Assembly (NCBI GenBank): GCA_030432015.1
Contig: JAUIHJ010000162.1
Span: forward strand, 1-12,293
Length of the DNA stretch: 12,293 bases
Direction of reading: 5' to 3'
From: a bacterium
GTDB taxonomy: Bacteria > Planctomycetota > Planctomycetia > Pirellulales > Pirellulaceae
Shown here: positions 1-5,910 of the stretch, one piece after another
Layout of the letters: each line of letters starts with the position of its first letter
How positions within the stretch are numbered: the first letter of the stretch is position 1
Program-made: the position numbers and the translations under genes
Notes under the pieces: model-generated
The model's input: the letters and a program-made list of their open reading frames with translations, nothing else
Database searches by the model: none
What the model was told of the DNA's origin: nothing

Positions 1-901
1 CTTGCGGATTCTGCATCTGCATCGTCACGAACGAGACGCCTGCTTCGACCAGTCGGCGTGCCAGCAAAGCCCGTTGTCCCCACTTGTGACGCCCATATTT
101 GTCGCGCGTTTGATCGTCTTCTTGAGCAATGTCGAAGGCCTGTTTCGCACGGTCGCTGGTGAGGAGGCTCAAGGCCCGGGCGTTGAACTTGTCCATCGCG
201 GCCAGTGAACCGGTTCGCTCGATGCCCCGCTGCATGTCGTCAAATGAATTCAGCAGTTGGACTCGATCGTCGAGCCGATTCTTGAGGTTGCCGGAAACTC
301 CCAGATTCGGCACCGAGAAGTTCTCGGCATTCGGGTCGCGGCCGACGACGAAAGGCAGGTTCGCCTCGCCCAGGTACGAACTTCCGCCGCCATAAACACG
401 GTTGGCGTTGGCTACGTAATTCGGGACGCCGACATCCCGGGACTCCTGAATCCGATTGACAATGGTCCCGATCGTCGGGAACTGCGCGATGGGGTCGAGC
501 GGACGCAGGGGGTCGCGGCCAGATAGGAACCTTCCCGCGCCGCCGGCATGATTCGCAAAGCCGTGCGAGATGGAACGAATAATCGTGAACTTGTCCGCGA
601 TCCGTGCGTGCAGGGGCAGCAGCTCGCAGATGTCGATACCTGGGACATTCGTTTCGATCGGTCGCATCTCACCTCGATAGTCGGCCGGTGCTTCCGGTTT
701 CAGATCGTACGTCTCCATGTGACTGGGCCCACCTTGCAGCCAGATCAGGATGATCGACGTGTCCGCTGGCGTTGCTTCTTGGGCAGCTGCCCGCAGCCGC
801 AACAGGTCGCCCAGGCCCAGGCCGCCGAGTGCCAGGAAGCCGGCCTGTAAGAATCCGCGGCGTGATTGCGGGCCTTGGCAGCTGGTCGTCTTGCGCGGCA
901 T
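1..901 (-). CDS. DUF1501 family Tat-exported protein (C-terminus outside window)
   Basis: The frame is open from the ATG at 901 to the left edge, giving 300 codons of a family that is usually longer than 400 residues, so the C-terminus lies outside. Residues 13-18 read SRRGFL, a twin-arginine signal motif, followed by an Ala/Gly/Leu-rich stretch to about residue 40. Then come the family hallmarks WLQGGPSHMETYDLKP (54-69) and an SHGFANHAGGAGRFLSG segment. DUF1501 proteins are very abundant in Planctomycetota, belong to the alkaline-phosphatase/sulfatase-like fold group, and have no firmly established reaction. Export in folded form is inferred from the Tat motif. GAGGA at 908-912 lies 6 bases before the ATG and supports this start. 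It is divergent from the ceramidase-like gene. No DUF1553/PSD1-type cytochrome partner gene, common beside DUF1501 genes, is visible on this side. Confidence 0.9.
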   Translation of the reverse strand, partial: MPRKTTSCQGPQSRRGFLQAGFLALGGLGLGDLLRLRAAAQEATPADTSIILIWLQGGPSHMETYDLKPEAPADYRGEMRPIETNVPGIDICELLPLHARIADKFTIIRSISHGFANHAGGAGRFLSGRDPLRPLDPIAQFPTIGTIVNRIQESRDVGVPNYVANANRVYGGGSSYLGEANLPFVVGRDPNAENFSVPNLGVSGNLKNRLDDRVQLLNSFDDMQRGIERTGSLAAMDKFNARALSLLTSDRAKQAFDIAQEDDQTRDKYGRHKWGQRALLARRLVEAGVSFVTMQMQNPQ

Positions 902-1054
902 GGAAGTTCCTCGGGTCAGGGGGAGATGGCTGGGAACGGTGCACAAACACCCGGCAATTATCCCGGCGGGCGGGTTGCGACGTCATTCTGGAGGCGGGCT
1001 GTGGTAACAGGCGGGGCGGACGAAGGTCGGCAGGCCGTTGGCAACGTCGCACTA

Positions 1055-1083
1055 ATTATGGCGAGATGGTCGCTCGCCTTCAA
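1055..1083 (-). promoter_or_regulatory. Candidate sigma70-type promoter for the DUF1501 gene
   Basis: On the minus strand, TTGAAG (1083-1078, 4 of 6 matches to TTGACA) and CATAAT (1060-1055, 5 of 6 matches to TATAAT) are separated by exactly 17 bases. Transcription would start near 1048 and leave a 5' leader of about 147 bases before the ATG at 901. It was found by eye and is unsupported by experiment. Planctomycete promoters are not always close to the E. coli consensus. Confidence 0.4.
1060..1078. repeat. Perfect 6-bp inverted repeat, possible operator shared by divergent promoters
   Basis: GGCGAG (1060-1065) and CTCGCC (1073-1078) are perfect inverted copies separated by 7 bases. The element fills the spacer of the minus-strand promoter candidate and ends 15 bases upstream of the plus-strand TATAAT, where a -35 box would normally lie. 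A dimeric regulator binding here could affect both genes. That role is inferred from position only. Confidence 0.35.
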
Positions 1084-1093
1084 CATCAACGTT

Positions 1094-1099
1094 TATAAT
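1094..1099 (+). promoter_or_regulatory. Perfect -10 box (TATAAT) upstream of the ceramidase-like gene
   Basis: TATAAT matches the sigma70 -10 consensus exactly and lies 38 bases before the chosen ATG, implying a leader of about 32 bases. No recognisable -35 box is found 16-18 bases upstream, where the inverted repeat at 1060-1078 sits instead. This arrangement would fit an activator-dependent promoter, but a chance match cannot be excluded. Confidence 0.5.
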
Positions 1100-1122
1100 T
1101 GCACCAACACCCAACCGGCAAC

Positions 1123-1127
1123 AGGAG
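1123..1127 (+). promoter_or_regulatory. Ribosome binding site that fixes the start of the ceramidase-like gene
   Basis: AGGAG lies 10 bases upstream of the ATG at 1138. An in-frame TTG at 1099 would add 13 residues, but it overlaps the -10 box and would place non-hydrophobic residues ahead of the signal peptide, so 1138 is preferred. Another ATG at 1147 is further from the Shine-Dalgarno sequence. Confidence 0.6.
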
Positions 1128-1137
1128 CCTCGGCGTT

Positions 1138-2532
1138 ATGACCCTTATGACATTACGCGTCGCCATCATCATTGTTTCCACGCTGATCGTGACTTGGACT
1201 TCGTTTCCCAATGGCATGGAAGCAGCCGAAGATGGCCGGTTTCCGGTGACGTCAAATCTCCGCGCCGGTGTAGCCAAGGTCGATATTACACCGGACCAGA
1301 CCGAGGGCGTGATGGTGACCGGGCATCGGCGGAAGGTTTTCGGGGTTCGTGATCCGCTCCGCGCCGGAGTGCTGGTGCTGGACGATGGCGAGACGAAGGT
1401 GGCCCTCGTCACGCTCGATACCATTGGCGCCTGGGACGAGATGGTCACGCTGGCGCGGCACCGCATCGAGAAGGAGGCCGGTGTGCCCGCGGCAAACATC
1501 CTGGTTGCCGCTTCGCACAATCATTCCGGGCCGAGCTTTGAGGCAAATTCGAAGTGGGGCAGGGCCTTGATCGACGCGCTCGGTGGGGCCGCGCGACAGG
1601 CGGCGGGCGGTCTGCGGCCGGTGACCGTCGGATATGGCGAAGATCGCATTGGGTTCAGCATTAACCGGCGTAAAGTGATCAACGGTCGTGCGGTTGTGCG
1701 GCTCAATTCTGAAGGAGTCAACGACCCCCGGGTCAAGGTGCTGCGGTTCGACGACGGCGACTCATTGACCCCATTGGCGGTCATTATGCATGCCGTGTGC
1801 CATCCGTGTTTTTTCACCTGGGGTGATAAGGGATCGCAGCCGTACCCCAACGGCTACCCCAAGATGAGTGCGGACTTCCCCGGCGAGGCACAGACCTTTG
1901 TCGAGATGTGCTATGCCAATCAAACGCATTCTCTGTTCCTCCAGGGGTGCGCGGGAGACATCCGACCCAACCTGCCCGGTTTTCCCTACCGCTGTGCCGA
2001 CGAGGCGGATATCCAATGGGCAGGGCGCGATCTGGGGAGCGCGGTTGTGCGGACCTTGGCACGGGGCGTGACTCGCGAGCAACTGCGCGACCGACCGACA
2101 TATTACGCGATCCGTTCGGCCAGCACCGTCGTCTCATTGCCCGGGAAGGAGGGGCGCATTTCGGCGGAGTTGCAGGCGATCAAAATCGGCCCGTATCTGT
2201 TGCTGACGATGCCGGGTGAACCGATGGTTGAATATGGTTTCAAGCTGGAAAGGGCGATTGCGGACCGGGCGATCCCCATCATTATCGGCTATGCCAACGG
2301 AAATCTCGGCTACATCGCCACCGCGGATGCCTACGAGGTTGGCGGCTACGAACCGAATACTTCCCGGCTCACGCCAGCCGCCGAAGCCATCCTCCTGGCG
2401 GAACTCGGCAGTCTCGCGGATCGTGTCATGGGCGATGTATTCGAGTCGTTTTCCAAACACCCCCAAGACGTCCAGCGGCGTGAGCGTCTTCATAAAGCTG
2501 CCGCCGCCGAAAAAAATACCGAGAAACAATAA
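1138..2532 (+). CDS. Neutral/alkaline non-lysosomal ceramidase-like exported hydrolase
   Basis: This 464-residue protein has an N-terminal hydrophobic stretch (about residues 5-21) that looks like a signal peptide or signal anchor, so it probably acts outside the cytoplasm. Its family marks, in order, are AGVAKVDITP (43-52), ASHNHSGP (125-132; His127 and His129 fit metal ligands), HAVCHPC (218-224), CAGDIRPN (271-278), MPGEPMVEYG (358-367), and GYIATADAYEVGGYE (391-405). These fit the N-terminal catalytic domain of the neutral ceramidase family, whose characterised members use one zinc to cleave the amide bond of ceramide. The protein lacks the C-terminal immunoglobulin-like domain of those enzymes (usually 650 or more residues in total). 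It also has Arg276 where they have the conserved Ser of GDVSPN. Many planctomycete homologues are this short and their substrates are unknown, so ceramide should not be assumed. The tail from about 440 is charged and probably flexible. It heads a two-gene unit with the M15 peptidase. Confidence 0.82.
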   Translation: MTLMTLRVAIIIVSTLIVTWTSFPNGMEAAEDGRFPVTSNLRAGVAKVDITPDQTEGVMVTGHRRKVFGVRDPLRAGVLVLDDGETKVALVTLDTIGAWDEMVTLARHRIEKEAGVPAANILVAASHNHSGPSFEANSKWGRALIDALGGAARQAAGGLRPVTVGYGEDRIGFSINRRKVINGRAVVRLNSEGVNDPRVKVLRFDDGDSLTPLAVIMHAVCHPCFFTWGDKGSQPYPNGYPKMSADFPGEAQTFVEMCYANQTHSLFLQGCAGDIRPNLPGFPYRCADEADIQWAGRDLGSAVVRTLARGVTREQLRDRPTYYAIRSASTVVSLPGKEGRISAELQAIKIGPYLLLTMPGEPMVEYGFKLERAIADRAIPIIIGYANGNLGYIATADAYEVGGYEPNTSRLTPAAEAILLAELGSLADRVMGDVFESFSKHPQDVQRRERLHKAAAAEKNTEKQ

Positions 2533-2535
2533 GCC

Positions 2536-3384
2536 ATGACTGATCACGACGACGCGGCGCGACGCGCCTACTGGGCCGAGCAGATGCAAATGGGATACGA
2601 CTTGATTCAGGTCGTATTGCCGTATGAGGTTCACGATTGTGGCGAGGGCTTTGCCTCGATTCGCGACGAGGCGGCCTCCGCTGGTGTCGAGATGCAATTT
2701 TCGACATCGAAGATCGCAGGCGAAATCGAGCGGGTCTTCTTCATTCGTGAGGGCCTGGTCCAGGATCTCATTGCCGTCGGTCGTGACATGAATGAACGTG
2801 GCTGGATTCTCAAGATCGAAGATGGCTTTCGGTCGCAACAGATGCAGAGCAGCCTGGTCCGCAAGCCTGAGTTGTTTGACGCCATCCTGGCGAAGTGTAT
2901 CTGGGAGTATGGCGGGCAGGTGCCGCCGGCGGAAATGGTATTTCGCCGTGCGATTGTTCTCATCGCCAATATTCCCAAGATCGGTACCCATATGTCCGGG
3001 TCTGCCGTCGACATTTCCGTGCTGCGTCGCGACGACGGGAGCGAGGTGTGGCGCGGAAATCCGTATCTGGAGATGAGCGAGCGAACGCCCATGCGATCGC
3101 CCTTTGTCGCGGAGGACGACCTGCGAAATCGATTGGACATCACGGCGATGATGGAGTCCCGCGGCTTTATCCACTTTCCGTACGAGTTCTGGCACTTCAA
3201 TCAGGGGGACGCCATGGGGCACATCCTGGGTGGCCTGCCTGCTCCGGCGCGATACGGGCCGGTGCACTGGGACCCGCGAACCAACGCGGTGACGCCGTAC
3301 GACGACCCGCTGAGTCCACTCAATCCGCTGAGCGTCATTGAAGGCGAAATCGAGGCCGCACTGAATCGCGCTGCCCGGGCGTAA
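2536..3384 (+). CDS. M15 family metallopeptidase, VanX-like D-Ala-D-Ala dipeptidase type
   Basis: This is a 282-residue protein with no signal peptide or membrane segment visible, so it is probably cytoplasmic. The zinc site of the M15 family is present as HMSGSAVD (His152 and Asp159, spacing 7) and EFWH (Glu217 as catalytic base, His220 as third ligand). Arg99 in EDGFRS matches the position of the substrate-binding Arg of VanX. Characterised relatives hydrolyse D-Ala-D-Ala or release D-Ala from peptidoglycan-type peptides. The exact substrate here is not shown by the sequence. About 80 residues precede the conserved core and the last 50 are Pro/Asp-rich. The ATG follows the upstream stop codon by 3 bases with only a weak purine stretch before it, so translation is probably coupled to the ceramidase-like gene. 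There is no vanA/vanH-type ligase or dehydrogenase nearby, so nothing suggests glycopeptide resistance. D-Ala-D-Ala recycling or wall-peptide use is more likely. Confidence 0.82.
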   Translation: MTDHDDAARRAYWAEQMQMGYDLIQVVLPYEVHDCGEGFASIRDEAASAGVEMQFSTSKIAGEIERVFFIREGLVQDLIAVGRDMNERGWILKIEDGFRSQQMQSSLVRKPELFDAILAKCIWEYGGQVPPAEMVFRRAIVLIANIPKIGTHMSGSAVDISVLRRDDGSEVWRGNPYLEMSERTPMRSPFVAEDDLRNRLDITAMMESRGFIHFPYEFWHFNQGDAMGHILGGLPAPARYGPVHWDPRTNAVTPYDDPLSPLNPLSVIEGEIEAALNRAARA

Positions 3385-3507
3385 ACCGCATCTGGTCATT
3401 GGCGGGCGAGCCAAGGCTGCGTCGCCGGGAGATCCTTGCTGCGGCGGACCCCTGCAACCGCTACGCGGCCCTTACACAATCAGGCGACCGATCTCTGGGG
3501 CGTGGTA

Positions 3508-3536
3508 CCGCAGGCTGCAAGCTGACATGCCTGCGG
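3508..3536. repeat. Perfect 8-bp inverted repeat in the convergent tail, possible terminator
   Basis: CCGCAGGC (3508-3515) and GCCTGCGG (3529-3536) are perfect inverted copies around a 13-base loop, 123 bases after the M15 stop codon. No T-run follows on either strand, so a classical intrinsic terminator is uncertain. It may stabilise the 3' end of the plus-strand transcript. The rest of 3385-3651 shows no gene. Confidence 0.35.
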
Positions 3537-3628
3537 CATTAGCAACGGCATAACTTCAAGACTTCAAGACTGACACGTCGGGTTACAAGTAACCGATGCC
3601 CGTCAAGAAAAATCGCAACTTTAACAAC

Positions 3629-3650
3629 GGCGCGCGACGCCGCTGGCGCC
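3629..3650 (-). terminator. Candidate terminator hairpin of the chemosensory operon
   Basis: Directly after the TGA of the receiver-HATPase gene, the minus strand can form a stem of GGCGC with GCGCC, continued inward by GCG with CGC after a 2-base bulge, with a loop of 4. It is followed by GTTGTTAAAG and, 10 bases on, by TTTTT. The T-tract is weak, but the position immediately behind the stop codon, in a convergent gap, supports a terminator. Confidence 0.45.
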
Positions 3651-3651
3651 T

Positions 3652-4563
3652 TCACCGGTCTCTGCCCGAAAGACGCGGCCGCTTGACGAGTGTCACCTGA
3701 TTGCCTTGATCGTTGAAATGCATTTCGGTCATGAACGTCGCCATCAGCAGCAGACCTTGTCCACCGTCGCGTTCTAATACTCGCTCGTCACCCGATCGCG
3801 GCACCATGGAGGTGTCGAATCCGGCTCCTTCATCGCAAATCACAAACGTCGCTTCCTCTGGCGACATGGTGGCCTGAAAGCGAACTCGACGGTCGCAGTA
3901 CGGAGCCTGCATCTGACGGTCTTCGACTTCGCTCCGCAGTCCCTCAATTCCGGTCTCAGTTTCTTCAGCGAGTTGTGCGCGGCTGAGTTCAAGGTTGCCA
4001 TGCAGCATGGCGTTCGCCAGGGCGTGCTCCAAGGCCATGCCAACACGAACACGTTCAACCGTATCACAAAGACTCATACCGGATAGCATTTGTTGCATCA
4101 GGTCGACTAACGGATCGATCAACGCCAGGTTATTGGGGAGCAAGAAATCAAACGTATTATGCTGGAGGCAGTCGATCAGATGGGAGTAGTCGCGGTCCGC
4201 ACGCGTCAGCCCCAGAACTTGCTCGACGGTGCTTAGCAGCATTTCGTCGAGCCGCGCTTTGGGGACGTACGCGGCGGCACCTTCTTCCAGGGCCCGCACG
4301 GCGAGTTCATCCGATCCATTGGCGGTCATCAGGATGGTCGGAATCGAAGGGTATTGAAACCGCAGGGAACTGACCAACTCCAGTCCGTTCATCTCCGGCA
4401 TATCCATGTCAGTCAGGACCACATCCGGTCGAATTTCGTCGATTGCTTCCAGGGCCTTCGCGCCGTTGATGCAATGGGCAACTTCATAAGCCGCCTCCTC
4501 CAACATGATTTGAAACTGAATGGCCTGGGTCATGCTGTCTTCGGCGATTAACACGCGTGGCAT
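3652..4563 (-). CDS. Response regulator: receiver fused to RsbW/SpoIIAB-like HATPase domain
   Basis: This 303-residue protein begins with a CheY-like receiver (about 1-118): acidic pair Glu8/Asp9, phospho-acceptor Asp52 in LTDMDMP, Thr80 and Lys102. After a short helical linker, residues 165-295 form a GHKL ATPase domain: N-box NAMLHGN (184-190), G1 box DEGAGFD (244-250) and G2 box GGQGLLL (267-273). It lacks a histidine-kinase dimerisation domain and resembles anti-sigma-factor serine kinases, which act on STAS-type antagonists by partner switching. Known kinases of that group carry Glu four residues before the N-box Asn. Here that position is His180, so catalysis may be altered. As the last gene of the chemosensory cluster it is the likely output protein of CheA. 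That link is inferred from context. A longer frame exists upstream to 4704, but the receiver begins at MPRVLIAED and AAAGGG lies 7 bases before the ATG at 4563. The C-terminal tail (from about 294) is basic. Confidence 0.85.
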   Translation of the reverse strand: MPRVLIAEDSMTQAIQFQIMLEEAAYEVAHCINGAKALEAIDEIRPDVVLTDMDMPEMNGLELVSSLRFQYPSIPTILMTANGSDELAVRALEEGAAAYVPKARLDEMLLSTVEQVLGLTRADRDYSHLIDCLQHNTFDFLLPNNLALIDPLVDLMQQMLSGMSLCDTVERVRVGMALEHALANAMLHGNLELSRAQLAEETETGIEGLRSEVEDRQMQAPYCDRRVRFQATMSPEEATFVICDEGAGFDTSMVPRSGDERVLERDGGQGLLLMATFMTEMHFNDQGNQVTLVKRPRLSGRDR

Positions 4564-4570
4564 GCGTTCA

Positions 4571-4576
4571 CCCTTT
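4571..4576 (-). promoter_or_regulatory. Ribosome binding site that fixes the receiver-HATPase start
   Basis: AAAGGG on the minus strand ends 7 bases before the ATG at 4563. It supports this start over the in-frame upstream start at 4704, whose extra 47 residues are Arg/Pro/Trp-rich and do not belong to a receiver domain. Confidence 0.6.
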
Positions 4577-4686
4577 CTTGCAACCGGCGGTGTAATAAAT
4601 CGTTGGGCGGGCGGCCAGACTGTATCGCAAGGTGACCAGGGGCCGGCGCCTGAGAGACGATCGGATATCATGTGTCGTCGCCGCGC

Positions 4687-4756
4687 CCGCCAGAGCGTGG
4701 ACATCCGCCGTCTGGCGGAGATCGCGACGATACCTTCGGAGATCGATTGCTCGATC
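4687..4756. repeat. Cluster of inverted repeats in the 198-base gap between cheB and the receiver-HATPase gene
   Basis: There are three perfect inverted repeats: GATCGA/TCGATC with a 4-base loop (4741-4756), 6 bases after the cheB stop codon; TCCGCC/GGCGGA with a 4-base loop (4704-4719); and CCGCCAGA/TCTGGCGG with a 16-base loop (4687-4718). The last two share the same right arm and exclude each other. None is followed by a T-run on the minus strand. No convincing promoter was found in 4564-4761. The cluster could be a transcript-processing or stability element, a leaky terminator or an attenuator. The sequence does not decide. Confidence 0.35.
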
Positions 4757-4761
4757 GATGC

Positions 4762-5871
4762 TTAGCGGCACGTTCGCTGTCTCGTGAATTGTTGAATCCT
4801 CTGCGCGATTTGGTCCACGCCCAAAGTCTGGTCGACGACCTTGGCGTCGAGGGCTGCTCCCGGCATGCCAAACACGACGGATGTCGCTGCATCCTGGGCG
4901 ACGACCATTCCGCCGTGTCGTTTGACGGCCCGCAATCCTCCGACGCCATCGGAGCCCATGCCGGTCATGATGACGGCCAAAGTCCCTTCGCGAAATACCC
5001 CGGCCACGGAATTGAATAAGAAACTTGCGGACGGGCGAAACCCGGCAATTGGGGGCGCGGCGGAGATTTCGATCAGACGTGCTGGTGAGACACCCAGATG
5101 TCCGTCCTCCGGCGCGACGTAGACCTGTCCGGCGCGGAGCGGGACGCCCGGCTCGGCCGTCCTCACCGGCAGAGGCACCGTCGTGTCAAGCCACCTGGCA
5201 AACCCGTCGGTAAATCCCTTGGCAATGTGTTGCACGACCAGAATTGGCAAGGGGAAGTCAAGCGGCAATGCGGCCAGGACTTGTTGGATTGCGGGCGGTC
5301 CGCCCGTTGAGGCGGCCAGTGCGATGACACCCCAGGCCGCGGCGTCAGCAGAGTGAGGATCGAGCACCGGCGTAATTCGCGGTGATGCATCGTCGGCAGA
5401 CGTTTCCGAACCCGGCGTTCCCAAGTCGCAAATCGGTTCCAGCGGCGCGGGCGGACGAAAGTGACGCACGACTTTGACGTCTGCCATCGACTTGACCGTT
5501 TCGATCAAGTCCGCACAGGCCTCTGCATAGTCCGCGGACTCGGGCCCCGGTGGCTTGCGCAACAGGGTCAAAGCACCCGCGCGCAACGCCCGCATCCCCG
5601 TGGCGACCTCGTCCACCGTCGTGTCCGACGAAACAATCACGATCGGCGTGGGGGTGGCCATCATGATCTGCTTGGTTGCCTCGAACCCACTCATCTTCGG
5701 CATGTGGATATCCATCGTGACGATGTCCGGCCGTAAATCGGCGGTCATCCGCACTGCTTCTTCACCGCTGACGGCTTCTCCCGCGACGGTAATCGCGTCG
5801 TCTTCCCGCAGCATCGCGGCGATCAGCGCGCGTGCGGTGGGGGAATCGTCGACGACTAGGACACGAAGCAT
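4762..5871 (-). CDS. cheB: CheB, chemoreceptor glutamate methylesterase with receiver domain
   Basis: This 369-residue protein has the usual CheB layout and length. The receiver covers about 1-125 (Asp9, phospho-acceptor Asp54 in TMDIHMP, Lys106). A Pro/Asp-rich linker follows (about 132-178), then the methylesterase domain (180-362). The catalytic triad is visible as Ser188 in AASTGGP, His215 in VQHIAKG and Asp308 in MTGMGSDG. In the cytoplasm it removes methyl groups from receptor glutamates (and deamidates glutamines) when phosphorylated by CheA, opposing CheR. Its natural substrate here is the MCP encoded two genes upstream. It follows cheA after 39 bases and has only a weak purine-rich stretch before the ATG, so it probably relies on transcription and translation from cheA. 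It is the positional counterpart of WspF in Wsp-type clusters. Confidence 0.95.
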   Translation of the reverse strand: MLRVLVVDDSPTARALIAAMLREDDAITVAGEAVSGEEAVRMTADLRPDIVTMDIHMPKMSGFEATKQIMMATPTPIVIVSSDTTVDEVATGMRALRAGALTLLRKPPGPESADYAEACADLIETVKSMADVKVVRHFRPPAPLEPICDLGTPGSETSADDASPRITPVLDPHSADAAAWGVIALAASTGGPPAIQQVLAALPLDFPLPILVVQHIAKGFTDGFARWLDTTVPLPVRTAEPGVPLRAGQVYVAPEDGHLGVSPARLIEISAAPPIAGFRPSASFLFNSVAGVFREGTLAVIMTGMGSDGVGGLRAVKRHGGMVVAQDAATSVVFGMPGAALDAKVVDQTLGVDQIAQRIQQFTRQRTCR

Positions 5872-5910
5872 GCGACGTGCTTTCGGATGCGGGGCTCCAC
5901 ATCAAGTGGC

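Noticed and set aside
1099..1137. Upstream TTG start adding 13 residues to the ceramidase-like protein.
   Set aside because: It overlaps a perfect -10 box and lacks a Shine-Dalgarno sequence, while the ATG at 1138 has AGGAG 10 bases upstream and begins directly before the hydrophobic signal segment.
2536..3384. Possibility that the VanX-like gene marks a glycopeptide-resistance cassette.
   Set aside because: No D-Ala-D-Lac ligase, dehydrogenase or VanRS pair is nearby, and VanX-like M15 enzymes are common housekeeping or recycling proteins.
2134..3414. Long 426-codon open frame on the minus strand opposite the ceramidase-like and M15 genes.
   Set aside because: It is antisense to two genes with clear family motifs and its own translation shows no recognisable domain. 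It is a by-product of GC-rich codon use.
3553..3571. Tandem ACTTCAAG repeat (two copies plus three bases).
   Set aside because: Too short and isolated to suggest a mobile element, attachment site or CRISPR. Treated as simple local duplication.
3581..3594. GGTTAC-AA-GTAACC, a perfect 6-bp inverted repeat with a 2-base spacer.
   Set aside because: It is too tight for an RNA hairpin and lies between convergent genes with no promoter to regulate. Probably chance.
3597..3701. Small basic plus-strand open frame (34 codons) after the M15 gene.
   Set aside because: No Shine-Dalgarno sequence, it overlaps the minus-strand gene end and its terminator hairpin, and its basic composition follows from the GC-rich hairpin.
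4564..4704. In-frame upstream extension of the receiver-HATPase gene (47 residues).
   Set aside because: The extension has no receiver-like content, and the ATG at 4563 has AAAGGG at the right distance and starts a complete receiver fold.
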